The position numbers were made by a program, and so were the translations under genes. DNA of 64,000 nucleotides from Streptomyces venezuelae (GTDB taxonomy: Bacteria; Actinomycetota; Actinomycetes; Streptomycetales; Streptomycetaceae), in the NCBI RefSeq assembly GCF_008642335.1, contig NZ_CP029191.1:3348001-3412000 (forward strand). Direction: 5' to 3'. The number at the start of each line of letters is the position of its first letter. Position 1 is the first letter of the stretch. Positions 7,758 to 16,125 of the stretch are shown one piece after another. The notes under the pieces are model-generated. The model saw only the letters and a list, made by a program, of their open reading frames with translations, had not been told where the DNA came from and searched no databases.

Positions 7758-10622
7758 TCAGGGGCGCAGGACCAGCTTGTCGCTCGTGCTGCCCTCGACC
7801 GCCTTGTCCGAGAACGCCCACGGCAGCAGCTCGCCCTTGGTCCACTTCTCCGTCTGGTCGGTGTAGTGGTCGTTGTAGGCGTGTCCCGACGCGCCGGTGA
7901 GGTTGATCCACTTGGACTTGTCGAGGTCCTTCAGGTTCACCACCATGCGCATGGAGGGCACCCAGAGCACTCCGTAGCCGCCCGCCGCGTTCCAGCCGGT
8001 CGCGTTGACCGCCGCCTCGCCGCCGCCGAGGTTCCACGGGCCGCGGTTCAGGACCCACTGCAGCCAGCCGGGACCCTCGGTTCCGAGCGTCTGGTTCTTC
8101 AGCTCGAGCCGGTGCAGACGGCCCCAGCTCCAGCTGTCGACGTCCTTGCCGAGCTTGGCCGTCAGGTCCCAGCGCGCGTCCTCCAGGGCCCGCGCGAACA
8201 GCTGGTCGCGGGTCTTGGTCTCCTCGTCGGTGCGGGTCGCCGGCGACTTCCACCAGGCGTTGGTCTCGTCGTCGATGATCTTGCGGATCACCTCGTAGTA
8301 GCGGTCGCCGCCGTCCGGCTGGGCCGAGTCGGCGTCGCGCTCACCGCACTCACGGACCTTCTTGCCCTCGTCGGCCGGGCCGGTGTTGCCGGCCGGCTCG
8401 ACGGTCAGGCACTGGCCCTTGACGCGCAGCTCCTTGGGGAGCTTGTTGCCGATGGCCAGCTTGAGGATGTTGCGCCAGACCGAGTTGAAGTACGCGGCGG
8501 CCGCGGAGTCGGCGTCCTGGGTGTAGTCCCAGCCCTCCAGGAGCTTCTGCGCCTCGCGGACGTACTTGTCCTTGACGTCGATCTTCAGCAGCCTCGGCAC
8601 GAGCAGCTTGGCGATCTCGCTGCTGTTGTCCATCTGCATGAGGCGCATGTCCTCGGTGGAGACCTTGCCGCCGTTCTTGATCTTCGACTGGATGAGGTCG
8701 TCGATCCGCTGGCTGCGCGCTCCGTAGCCCCAGTCCGAGGTGAGCTTGTACGGGTAGTCGGCCTTGTCGCGGTCGTCGATCACGGCCTGGTTGGCGGTGA
8801 CGATGTAGCCGCGCTTCGGGTTGTACTCGTAGGGCAGCGCGTCCTGCGGGATGTAGCCGGTCCAGCGGTACGCACGGTCCCAGCCCGGCGCGGGGAGCGA
8901 ACCGTCGCCCTTGCCGCGCTTGGGGATCCGGCCGGGCGCCTGGTAGCCGATGTTGCCGTCGGTGTCGGCGTAGATCAGGTTCTGGGACGGCACTTCAAAA
9001 GAAGCGGCCGCCTTGCGGAACTCCGTGAAGTTCTTGGCCTTGTTCAGCTCGAAGACGGCGTCCATGGACTTGCCCGGGTTCAGCGCGGTCCAGCGCAGCG
9101 CCACTCCGTAGCCGTCGCCCCGGTCGGGGGCCGCGGTGTCCACGCCGGCCTTCTTGCCGACCTTCACCAGCTCGTCGTCGCGGTCGGAGATCAGCGGTCC
9201 GTTGTTGGTCTCGCGGACCGTGATCTTCTTGTCCTTGCCGCCGGCGACCTTGATGGTCTCCTCGCGGGAGACGAAGGGCTTCACCTTGCCGTCGTACTGG
9301 TAGCCGTCCCCGGTGAACTTCTCCAGGTACAGGTCCGTGACGTCGGCGCCGAGGTTCGTCATGCCCCAGGCGATGTCCTTGTTGTGGCCGATGACCACGC
9401 CCGGCATGCCGGAGAACGTGTAGCCCGAGACGTCGTACTGGCATTTCTCGGAGACCGACCGGCAGTGCAGGCCCATCTGGTACCAGACGGAGGGCAGCTG
9501 CGGCGCCAGGTGCGGGTCGTTCGCGAGGAGCGGCTTGCCGGTGATGGTGTGCTTGCCGGAGACGACCCAGGAGTTCGAGCCGATGCCGTTGCCGTTCGGG
9601 CCCAGGATGTCCGGGACCTCTTCCAGGGCGCCGGAGACGCCGTTGAGCTGCGACTGCAGCGTGTTGGGGGCCTGGGTGCCGCCCGCGAGGCCCGTACCGG
9701 CCGCGCCGCCGGTGCTCGTGCCTGTGCCTGTGCCGGTCCCGGTGCCACCGGTGCCTGTGCCGCCGGTTCCGGTGCCGCCGGTTCCGGTGCCGGTTCCGGA
9801 CGTACCCGTGCCGGTGCCCGAGCCCGTGCCCGTGGGCTCGGCGTCGGGGTCGTACTTCCCGGTGACGCTGCTGTAGGCGCCCTCCCGCACGACGGGCTTG
9901 TTCCGCTTGTACGGGTATTCGGGGTACAGGTCCTTGATCTGCGACGGACCGAGGCGGCTCGTCATCAGCGAGCGGTCGATCTCGTCCTGCATGTTGCCGC
10001 GCAGGTCCCAGGCCATGGCCTTGAGCCACGCCACGGAGTCGACGGGGGTCCACTCCTGCGGCTTGTAGTCGTTCTCGAAGCCGAGCGCCGCGTACTCGAC
10101 GGAGATGTCCTTGCCGTCCTTGCCGGCGAGGTAGGCGTTGACTCCCTTGGCGTACGCCTGGAGGTACTTCTTCGTCTCCGGCGAGAGCTTGGAGTCGTAC
10201 TCCTTCTTCGCCACCCGGTGCCAGCCGAGCGTGCGCAGGAACTCATCGGTCTTGACCTGGCTCTTCCCGAACATCTCGGAGAGCCGCCCGGAGGTCATAT
10301 GACGGCGGACGTCCATCTCCCAGAAGCGGTCCTGTGCCTGGACGAAGCCCTGGGCCATGAAGAGATCCGCGTCCGACTCGGCGTAGATCTGCGGGATTCC
10401 GTTCCCGTCGCGCTTCACGTCGACGGGCCCCGCGAGCCCGTCGAGCTTGATCGTTCCCTTGGTCTGTGGGAAGGAGGCGCGCACGGTGCTGACGCTCCAG
10501 TACGCGCCGAAGCCGATGCCTCCGACGATGGCCAGGACCAGGACGATCACGACGAGTCGGGCTCGGCGCCCCTTCTTCTTGCCGGACTTATGACCGGAAG
10601 AGGCGTTGGTGTTGGAGGGCAT
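7758..10622 (-). CDS. penicillin acylase family protein (Ntn hydrolase)
   Basis: Protein of 954 residues with one N-terminal membrane/signal segment (ARLVVIVLVLAIVGGIGFGA, about 23-42), so membrane-anchored or exported. The penicillin G acylase family cleaves amide bonds after self-processing into two chains; the new N-terminal nucleophile is expected at Ser349 in GSNSWVVSGKHT, followed by GKPLLANDPHLAPQLPSVWY and the conserved GVVIGHNKDIAWGMTN. The first domain carries GIPQIYAESDADLFMAQGFV, VQAQDRFWEMDVRR. A Gly-Thr repeat lies at residues 264-304, just ahead of the processing site. The natural substrate (beta-lactam, acyl-homoserine lactone or other acyl amide) cannot be told from sequence. 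Start ATG 10622; the longer frame runs into the promoter. Confidence 0.93.
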   Translation of the reverse strand: MPSNTNASSGHKSGKKKGRRARLVVIVLVLAIVGGIGFGAYWSVSTVRASFPQTKGTIKLDGLAGPVDVKRDGNGIPQIYAESDADLFMAQGFVQAQDRFWEMDVRRHMTSGRLSEMFGKSQVKTDEFLRTLGWHRVAKKEYDSKLSPETKKYLQAYAKGVNAYLAGKDGKDISVEYAALGFENDYKPQEWTPVDSVAWLKAMAWDLRGNMQDEIDRSLMTSRLGPSQIKDLYPEYPYKRNKPVVREGAYSSVTGKYDPDAEPTGTGSGTGTGTSGTGTGTGGTGTGGTGTGGTGTGTGTGTSTGGAAGTGLAGGTQAPNTLQSQLNGVSGALEEVPDILGPNGNGIGSNSWVVSGKHTITGKPLLANDPHLAPQLPSVWYQMGLHCRSVSEKCQYDVSGYTFSGMPGVVIGHNKDIAWGMTNLGADVTDLYLEKFTGDGYQYDGKVKPFVSREETIKVAGGKDKKITVRETNNGPLISDRDDELVKVGKKAGVDTAAPDRGDGYGVALRWTALNPGKSMDAVFELNKAKNFTEFRKAAASFEVPSQNLIYADTDGNIGYQAPGRIPKRGKGDGSLPAPGWDRAYRWTGYIPQDALPYEYNPKRGYIVTANQAVIDDRDKADYPYKLTSDWGYGARSQRIDDLIQSKIKNGGKVSTEDMRLMQMDNSSEIAKLLVPRLLKIDVKDKYVREAQKLLEGWDYTQDADSAAAAYFNSVWRNILKLAIGNKLPKELRVKGQCLTVEPAGNTGPADEGKKVRECGERDADSAQPDGGDRYYEVIRKIIDDETNAWWKSPATRTDEETKTRDQLFARALEDARWDLTAKLGKDVDSWSWGRLHRLELKNQTLGTEGPGWLQWVLNRGPWNLGGGEAAVNATGWNAAGGYGVLWVPSMRMVVNLKDLDKSKWINLTGASGHAYNDHYTDQTEKWTKGELLPWAFSDKAVEGSTSDKLVLRP
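9711..9833 (-). repeat. Gly-Thr low-complexity repeat inside the penicillin acylase
   Basis: About 123 bases of GGC/ACC-type codons give 41 residues made almost only of Gly and Thr with a few Ser (units TGTGG and TGTG). It corresponds to residues 264-304, in the linker or spacer region before the Ser349 processing site. Likely a flexible linker that varies in length by slippage. Confidence 0.9.
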
Positions 10623-10816
10623 CGCTGTCCTTGCTGTCCTTACGCGAGCGGCAGGGCGGGCTGTGCTGTCGACTTGGGCGGCTCTGGGAGCGCAGGAGCA
10701 ACCATAGGCGCAGGGCGTTGGCGCTCCGGACGCGGAGTCAGGAACCAGGCCCCTATGAGATCGAATAGTCATTCGACGGCGTCAAGAAAGCGTTAACAAT
10801 TAGGTAAGGTAACGAA

Positions 10817-10863
10817 GTACTCCTACGTAGTACTCGACTGCACAGAGGACTCCTACGTAGTAC
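10817..10863. promoter_or_regulatory. two tandem palindromic operators before the antiporter gene
   Basis: GTACTCCTACGTAGTAC at 10817-10833 is repeated with two changes at 10847-10863, exactly 30 bases apart (about three helical turns). Each contains the perfect octamer CTACGTAG. The shape TACT-N-C-TACGTAGTA recalls BlaI/MecI-family operators (TACTAC...GTAGTA); the assignment is inference. They lie 28-74 bases before the antiporter start and 195-246 bases before the divergent acylase start, overlapping the likely plus-strand promoter. Confidence 0.6.
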
Positions 10864-10890
10864 GCGGTTTCACGGAGGAAGGAACGGCCC

Positions 10891-12390
10891 CTGACTGTCC
10901 ACCACCTCAACCAGCTCCTGCTCGTCTGCTCGCTCGTTCTGCTCGTCGCCGTCGCGGCGGTCCGCATCTCGTCGCGCAGCGGGCTCCCCAGCCTCCTGCT
11001 CTACCTGGGCATCGGCATCGCCATGGGCCAGGACGGCATCGGCGACGTCCACTTCGACAACGCCGAACTGACGCAGGTCATCGGCTATGCCGCCCTGGTC
11101 GTGATCCTCGCGGAGGGCGGCCTCGGGACGAAGTGGAAAGAGATCAAACCCGCGTTGCCCGCGGCGGCCGTGCTGTCGACCGTCGGCGTCGCGGTGAGCG
11201 TCGGCATCACCGCGGCGGGCGCCCACTACCTCGTGGGTCTGGAGTGGCGGCAGGCGCTGATCATCGGCGCGGTGGTCTCGTCCACGGACGCGGCCGCGGT
11301 CTTCTCGGTGCTGCGCAAGGTGCCGCTTCCCTCGCGCGTGACGGGTGTCCTGGAAGCGGAGTCGGGGTTCAACGACGCCCCTGTGGTGATCCTCGTCGTG
11401 GCGTTCTCCACGGCGGGGCCGGTGGACGACTGGTACGTACTGCTCGGCGAGATCGCCCTGGAGCTGGCGATCGGCGCCGCGATAGGCCTCGCCGTCGGCT
11501 GGCTCGGCGCCTACGGCCTGCGGCACGTGGCGCTGCCCGCGTCCGGCCTGTACCCCATCGCCGTCATGGCCATCGCCGTCGCCGCGTACGCCGCGGGCGC
11601 CATGGCACACGGCAGCGGATTCCTCGCGGTCTACCTCGCCTCGATGGTGCTCGGCAACGCCAGGCTGCCGCACTGGCCGGCCACCCGCGGCTTCGCCGAA
11701 GGCCTCGGCTGGCTCGCCCAGATCGGCATGTTCGTCCTGCTCGGCCTGCTGGTCACCCCGCACGACCTGCTCGACGACACCTGGCCCGCGATCGTCATCG
11801 GCCTGGTCCTGACGGTGGTCGCACGCCCCCTGGAAGTCATCCTCAGCCTGCTGCCGTTCCGCGTGCCCTGGCCGGAGAAGGCCCTGCTGTCCTGGGCCGG
11901 ACTGCGCGGCGCCGTGCCCATCATCCTGGCGACGATCCCCATGGTGAACGGCGTCGAGGACAGCCAGCGCATCTTCAACATCGTCTTCGTCCTGGTCGTC
12001 GTCTACACCCTCATCCAGGGCCCCACGCTGCCCTGGCTGGCCAGGAAACTGCGTCTGGGCGACTCCTCGGAGGCCGCCGACCTCGGCATCGAGTCGGCGC
12101 CCCTTGAGCGGCTCCAGGGCCATCTGCTGTCGGTGGCCATCCCCGGCGAATCGCGCATGCACGGCGTCGAGGTGGCCGAGCTGCGGCTGCCCACGGGGTC
12201 CGCGGTCACGCTCGTCGTCCGCGACGGCGAATCGTTCGTGCCGCTGCCGACGACGGTCCTGCGGCGCGGCGACGAGCTCCTGGTGGTGGCGACCGACCCG
12301 GTGCGGGACGCCGCCGAGAAGCGGCTGCGCGCGGTCGGCCACGGCGGAAAGCTGGCCAGCTGGCTGGGAACCGACGGAGAAAAGCACTAA
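10891..12390 (+). CDS. cation:proton antiporter (CPA1, NhaP2-like) with C-terminal RCK domain
   Basis: Integral membrane Na+ or K+/H+ antiporter of about 499 residues. Seen: hydrophobic N-terminal helix (QLLLVCSLVLLVAVAAVRIS), SGLPSLLLYLGIGIAMG, the ion-path motif VVSSTDAAAVFSVLR and ESGFNDAPVVILV, GLRGAVPIILATIPM, then a TrkA_C/RCK-C domain from about residue 390 (LPTGSAVTLVVRDGESFVPL). Start: the first ATG is at 11023, but that would remove the first membrane helix; CTG at 10891 preceded by GGAGGAAGGA at an 8-base spacing restores TVHHLNQLLLV, which I remember as the usual N-terminus of homologues. So this looks like a genuine CTG start. RCK presence points to K+ or pH control; the ion is not certain. 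Confidence 0.9.
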   Translation: MTVHHLNQLLLVCSLVLLVAVAAVRISSRSGLPSLLLYLGIGIAMGQDGIGDVHFDNAELTQVIGYAALVVILAEGGLGTKWKEIKPALPAAAVLSTVGVAVSVGITAAGAHYLVGLEWRQALIIGAVVSSTDAAAVFSVLRKVPLPSRVTGVLEAESGFNDAPVVILVVAFSTAGPVDDWYVLLGEIALELAIGAAIGLAVGWLGAYGLRHVALPASGLYPIAVMAIAVAAYAAGAMAHGSGFLAVYLASMVLGNARLPHWPATRGFAEGLGWLAQIGMFVLLGLLVTPHDLLDDTWPAIVIGLVLTVVARPLEVILSLLPFRVPWPEKALLSWAGLRGAVPIILATIPMVNGVEDSQRIFNIVFVLVVVYTLIQGPTLPWLARKLRLGDSSEAADLGIESAPLERLQGHLLSVAIPGESRMHGVEVAELRLPTGSAVTLVVRDGESFVPLPTTVLRRGDELLVVATDPVRDAAEKRLRAVGHGGKLASWLGTDGEKH

Positions 12391-12430
12391 TCGTAGGTGG
12401 CGGGGGTCTCATCGGCTGTAATCACAGGTG

Positions 12431-12500
12431 CCAATGGGACTCCCCCCTGTACGATAAAGGCACCTGATCGAACCAACTCTGCCTGAAGCAGAGCTGGCGC
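12431..12500 (+). promoter_or_regulatory. leader with inverted repeats before the MFS gene
   Basis: AGGTGCC near 12426-12432 pairs with GGCACCT near 12460-12466, and CTCTGC/GCAGAG (about 12478-12494) forms a second small stem. This could be a terminator for the antiporter gene or a leader structure of the MFS gene; no known riboswitch is recognisable. Confidence 0.3.
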
Positions 12501-12619
12501 GACCGTATGGCGGTCGAGGCGCCCTCGCAGTGGCGCCCGGCATCTACCGCAGTTCCGCGCAAGAGGACAGCTCTCGGCGCCCCCGCACGGGCGCTACCAG
12601 GCGGCAGAAAGGCACGGCC

Positions 12620-13891
12620 GTGGCATCCACGGTCACCGAATCCCGCCCGGGCTACGGACAGCTCCTGCGCACCCCTCGCGCCTGGACGTTCCTGCTCCCC
12701 GGCTTCGCGGCGCGACAGCCGTTCGCGATGCTGACGATCTCCATCGTCCTGCTGGTGCAGCACACCACCGGCTCGTACGGTGCCGCGGGCGCCGTCTCGG
12801 CCGCCACCGGCGTCTCCATGGCGCTGTTCGCCCCCTTCAGCGGCAAGCTCGCCGACCGGTTCGGCCAGCGCGCCGTGCTGCTGCCCGGCGTCCTGGTCCA
12901 CTCCGCCTCCGTCGTCGCCCTGACGGTGCTCGCGCTCTCCGACGCGCCCCTGTGGACGCTGTTCGTGGCCGCCGTGCCCGCGGGCGCCTCCACGCCGCAG
13001 ATCGGCCCCATGGTGCGCGCCCGCTGGGGCGTCATGCTCCAGGACACCCCCCTGGCCACCACGGCGGCCGCCTTCGAGTCGGTCACCGACGAGCTGACCT
13101 TCGTCCTCGGCCCGCTCCTCGCGACCGCGCTGTGCACCACCATCGACCCCTCCGCCGGACTCCTCACCGAGGCCGGACTCACACTGGTCGGTGGCCTCCT
13201 GTTCGCCGCGCAGAAGAGCACCCAGCCCCAGCCCTCCTCGCTGAACGACGAGCACGCACGCGTGGAGCATGTCTCCGCGCTGCGCGTCCCCGGAGTGCGG
13301 GTCCTCATCGTCACGTTCCTCGGCATCGGCGCCGTCTTCGGCGGCATGCAGGTCTCGCTGGCCGCGTTCACCGAGTCGATCGGCGAGCCCGGTCTGAACG
13401 GTGTCCTGTACGGCACCTTCGCGGCGGGCAACATGCTCTCCGGCGTCGTCTGCGGCGCCATCGCCTGGAAGGTCTCCCCGCAGCGGCGCCTCCTGGTCGG
13501 CTACACGGCGCTGACCCTGATGGCCTCCGGCCTGTGGGCGGCGCACTCCGTGCTGCTTCTCGCCGGGCTCGGCCTGCTGGTCGGCATCTGCATCGCGCCC
13601 GCCCTGATCACCGGCTACACCCTGGTCGACAAGCTGGTCGCGCCGACCGGCCGCACGGAGGCCTTCACCTGGCTGACCGGCGCGGTCGCGCTCGGCCAGG
13701 CGGCCGCCGTGACGGTCGCGGGACAGCTGGAGGACCGCTTCTGGGACGGGGCCGGATTCCTGGTCCCGCTGGGCGGCACGGCACTGGCTCTCGCGGTCCT
13801 CGTGACCCTTCGCTCGCGGCTCGTCCCCAAGGCCCCGGGGCGCACGGTGGCGCGTGGCGTCGGTCACCGCGTGCCGGTGACGGTGGACTGA
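12620..13891 (+). CDS. MFS transporter
   Basis: Major facilitator carrier of about 423 residues with 12 predicted membrane segments. Seen: the first segment TFLLPGFAARQPFAMLTISI, the motif-A-like loop GKLADRFGQRAVLLPG between segments 2 and 3, and a central loop STQPQPSSLNDEHARVEH. GTG 12620 was chosen because it precedes a typical short cytoplasmic tail; an in-frame ATG at 12530 would add 30 Arg/Ser-rich residues. It follows the antiporter by about 230 bases. The substrate cannot be predicted. Confidence 0.85.
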   Translation: MASTVTESRPGYGQLLRTPRAWTFLLPGFAARQPFAMLTISIVLLVQHTTGSYGAAGAVSAATGVSMALFAPFSGKLADRFGQRAVLLPGVLVHSASVVALTVLALSDAPLWTLFVAAVPAGASTPQIGPMVRARWGVMLQDTPLATTAAAFESVTDELTFVLGPLLATALCTTIDPSAGLLTEAGLTLVGGLLFAAQKSTQPQPSSLNDEHARVEHVSALRVPGVRVLIVTFLGIGAVFGGMQVSLAAFTESIGEPGLNGVLYGTFAAGNMLSGVVCGAIAWKVSPQRRLLVGYTALTLMASGLWAAHSVLLLAGLGLLVGICIAPALITGYTLVDKLVAPTGRTEAFTWLTGAVALGQAAAVTVAGQLEDRFWDGAGFLVPLGGTALALAVLVTLRSRLVPKAPGRTVARGVGHRVPVTVD

Positions 13892-13958
13892 TCCCGCGGA
13901 ATACGTCACTATGGACCGTCGTTAGCACTCATCGAGTGAGAGTGCCAGGAGGAAGCAA

Positions 13959-14297
13959 GTGCCGACGTACCAGTACCAGTGCACCGAGTGCGGCGAGGGC
14001 CTCGAGGCGGTGCAGAAGTTCACCGATGACGCCCTGACGGTATGCCCCAACTGCGACGGACGCCTCAAGAAGGTGTTCTCGGCGGTCGGCATCGTCTTCA
14101 AGGGCTCCGGGTTCTACCGCAACGACAGCCGCGGCTCGTCGTCGAGCAGCACGCCGGCGAATGCCTCGTCGAAGTCGGGTTCCGGCTCGTCGTCCTCCTC
14201 GTCCACGTCGGACTCGAAGGCCGCTTCGTCCTCCTCGTCCTCGGACTCGAAGTCGTCCGGCTCCTCGGCGTCCACGTCGTCGAGCTCGGCCGCGTAG
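13959..14297 (+). CDS. FmdB-type zinc-ribbon protein with Ser-rich tail
   Basis: Small protein (112 residues). The first 45 residues form the FmdB family zinc ribbon with two CxxC knuckles: YQCTECGEG and VCPNCDGRLKKVFSAVGIVF, ending FKGSGFYRND. The remaining 60 or so residues are nearly all Ser with Lys, Gly and Ala (disordered tail). Starts at GTG 13959 with AGGAGG upstream. FmdB family proteins are named after a formamidase-linked regulator; the function in Streptomyces is unknown. A terminator follows. Confidence 0.9.
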   Translation: MPTYQYQCTECGEGLEAVQKFTDDALTVCPNCDGRLKKVFSAVGIVFKGSGFYRNDSRGSSSSSTPANASSKSGSGSSSSSSTSDSKAASSSSSSDSKSSGSSASTSSSSAA

Positions 14298-14320
14298 GAC
14301 CTCCCACAGACCGTTCCGCC

Positions 14321-14351
14321 CGACCCCGCCGTCCACGTGACGGTGGGGTCG
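14321..14351 (+). terminator. hairpin terminator after the FmdB-type gene
   Basis: CGACCCCGCCGTC (14321-14333) pairs with GACGGTGGGGTCG (14339-14351) with one G-U pair, loop of 5 bases. No long T-tract, as is usual in Streptomyces. Confidence 0.7.
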
Positions 14352-14415
14352 TCGGCGTGTGCGGGAGCGGCTCTCAGGCATGGGCCGCGCCGAGCAGTCC
14401 GGCTACTGTCGGGCC

Positions 14416-15273
14416 ATGGTGAACACGGCGAACGCCGAGCGGGCCCAGATCGGCGTCATAGGCGGCTCCGGCTTCTACTCCTTCCTCGACGACGTGACCG
14501 AGGTCCAGGTCGACACCCCCTACGGAGCCCCGAGCGACTCCCTCTTCCTCGGTGAGATCGCGGGACGCCGGGTCGCCTTCCTGCCCCGGCACGGCCGCGG
14601 CCACCATCTGCCGCCGCACCGCATCAACTACCGCGCCAACCTCTGGGCGCTGCGCTCCGTGGGCGTGCGCCAGGTTCTCGGACCGTGCGCGGTCGGCGGC
14701 CTGCGGGCGGAGTACGGACCGGGCACGCTGCTCGTCCCCGACCAGCTCGTGGACCGCACGCAGACGCGCGCCCAGACGTACTTCGACGGGGTCCCGCTCC
14801 CCGACGGCAGCGTGCCGAACGTCGTCCACGTCTCGCTCGCCGACCCCTACTGCCCGGTGGGCCGCGACACGGCCGTGCGGGCCGCCCGCGCCCGTGGCTG
14901 GGAGCCGGTCGACGGCGGGACGCTCGTCGTGGTCGAGGGGCCGCGCTTCTCGACCCGGGCGGAGTCGCGCTGGTACGCGGCGCAGGGCTGGTCGGTGGTG
15001 GGCATGACCGGCCATCCCGAGGCGGCGCTCGCCCGCGAACTGGAGCTCTGCTACACGTCCTTGGCGCTGGTCACGGATCTGGACGCGGGCGCCGAGACCG
15101 GCGAGGGCGTCTCGCACGACGAGGTCCTGCGGGTCTTCGCCGCCAACGTGGACCGGATGCGGGGCGTGCTGTTCGACGCGGTGGCGGGGCTGCCGGAGGG
15201 GGACGGGAGCGGCCGTGGGTGTCTCTGCGCGGGAGCGTTGGGCGGGGCGGACACGGGGATCCGGCTGCCGTGA
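14416..15273 (+). CDS. S-methyl-5'-thioadenosine phosphorylase family protein
   Basis: Purine nucleoside phosphorylase of the MTAP/PNP II family, 285 residues, splitting a (methylthio)nucleoside with phosphate in purine and methionine salvage. Seen: IGVIGGSGFYSFLDDV at the N-terminus (phosphate-binding GGSG), FLPRHGRGHHLPPHRINYRA, VEGPRFSTRAESRWY, and GMTGHPEAALARELELCY. ATG 14416 starts MVNTANAERAQ; an upstream frame adds unconserved residues. Whether it prefers methylthioadenosine or another nucleoside cannot be decided here. Confidence 0.88.
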   Translation: MVNTANAERAQIGVIGGSGFYSFLDDVTEVQVDTPYGAPSDSLFLGEIAGRRVAFLPRHGRGHHLPPHRINYRANLWALRSVGVRQVLGPCAVGGLRAEYGPGTLLVPDQLVDRTQTRAQTYFDGVPLPDGSVPNVVHVSLADPYCPVGRDTAVRAARARGWEPVDGGTLVVVEGPRFSTRAESRWYAAQGWSVVGMTGHPEAALARELELCYTSLALVTDLDAGAETGEGVSHDEVLRVFAANVDRMRGVLFDAVAGLPEGDGSGRGCLCAGALGGADTGIRLP

Positions 15274-15305
15274 ACAGGCGCGTGAACAGGCGCGTGAACC
15301 GGCGG
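15270..15305. repeat. three tandem 12-bp repeats at the gene end
   Basis: GTGAACAGGCGC occurs twice in tandem (15270-15281, 15282-15293) and a third, diverged copy follows to 15305. The first copy overlaps the TGA stop of the phosphorylase gene. Confidence 0.85.
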
Positions 15306-15387
15306 AAGTCCACGTTCGCGTGAGGGAGTTGTCCACAACCGGCGGGTAGTCCACCGGGCTCAGCGAGGATCGGCGCGGACCTGCATC

Positions 15388-15987
15388 GTGAGAGCGGAAG
15401 CCGAGCTCTTCGCATCGCAGGCGGTGGTTGTCGTGACGCACGTCCCTCCTCAGACCCGACCGGAACATCACACGCAAGATCACGCACGTCCCGAGGGCCG
15501 CCGGGTCCCTCCCTTCCCGCCCGTGCGGGTGCGCGGCGGATGGCCGCGGCTCGACCGGCTGCTGCGGCACAGACGGCGGGTGCTGGCCGTGGGTCTCGCG
15601 ATGACCGCGGCGGCCCTCGCGGGCACGGTCCCGCGTGCGGCGGCTCCGGGGGAGACTCCCGCGCCGCACCGGGTCGCGGCCGCTCCCGCGCCCGCGGCCG
15701 ATCGTTCCGCGGCCAAGGTGACCGCTCCCGTGCGCATCGCGGACGCGGACACCGTGCGCCTGCTGCGTCCCGGCGACCGGGTCGACGTGATCGCCGCAGG
15801 CGGATCGCCCTCGGCCGGAGCCGAGCCGCGCACGGTGGCGTCGGGAGCGCGGGTGACCGCCGTGCCCGAACCCGGGGAAGGCCCCGCCGAGGCCGGCGCG
15901 TTGGTGGTGCTGTCCGTCCCGAGGGACGCGGCGGCACGGCTGGCCGGGGCCGGTGCGAGCGGGCCGCTGGCGGTGGCCTTCCGATGA
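15388..15987 (+). CDS. SAF/RcpC-CpaB-like membrane protein
   Basis: Protein of 199 residues (GTG start). A basic N-terminal half (RVRGGWPRLDRLLRHRRR) leads into one membrane segment at about residues 68-82 (VLAVGLAMTAAALAGTVP), then a Pro/Ala-rich linker and a C-terminal domain with LLRPGDRVDVIA and VTAVPEPGEGPAEAGALVVL, which looks like the RcpC/CpaB domain of Flp pilus assembly proteins. No pilus genes are nearby. A GTG at 15433 is an alternative start. Function in Streptomyces unknown. Confidence 0.65.
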   Translation: MRAEAELFASQAVVVVTHVPPQTRPEHHTQDHARPEGRRVPPFPPVRVRGGWPRLDRLLRHRRRVLAVGLAMTAAALAGTVPRAAAPGETPAPHRVAAAPAPAADRSAAKVTAPVRIADADTVRLLRPGDRVDVIAAGGSPSAGAEPRTVASGARVTAVPEPGEGPAEAGALVVLSVPRDAAARLAGAGASGPLAVAFR

Positions 15988-16125
15988 ACCGGAACGTTCA
16001 CGATCGCACTGGATGCCGGTCAAGTCGCTGGTTCGTGCGTCTCAATTGGACAGGTCGGCCCGGGGCTCACGTAGGTTGCGAAGTTGTTTGTCCAGCAACC
16101 CGCACATGCAACGAAAGGCCTCGTG

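Noticed and set aside
9535..9876. Plus-strand Pro-Val repeat protein
   Set aside because: It is the reverse reading of the Gly-Thr repeat inside the acylase gene.
7722..10796. Plus-strand frame of 1024 codons over the penicillin acylase
   Set aside because: Antisense shadow; includes Val-rich sequence from the Gly/Thr repeat and no domain.
10870..12387. Minus-strand frame of 505 codons opposite the antiporter gene
   Set aside because: Antisense of a gene with intact antiporter motifs; Asp/Gly/Arg-rich and repetitive.
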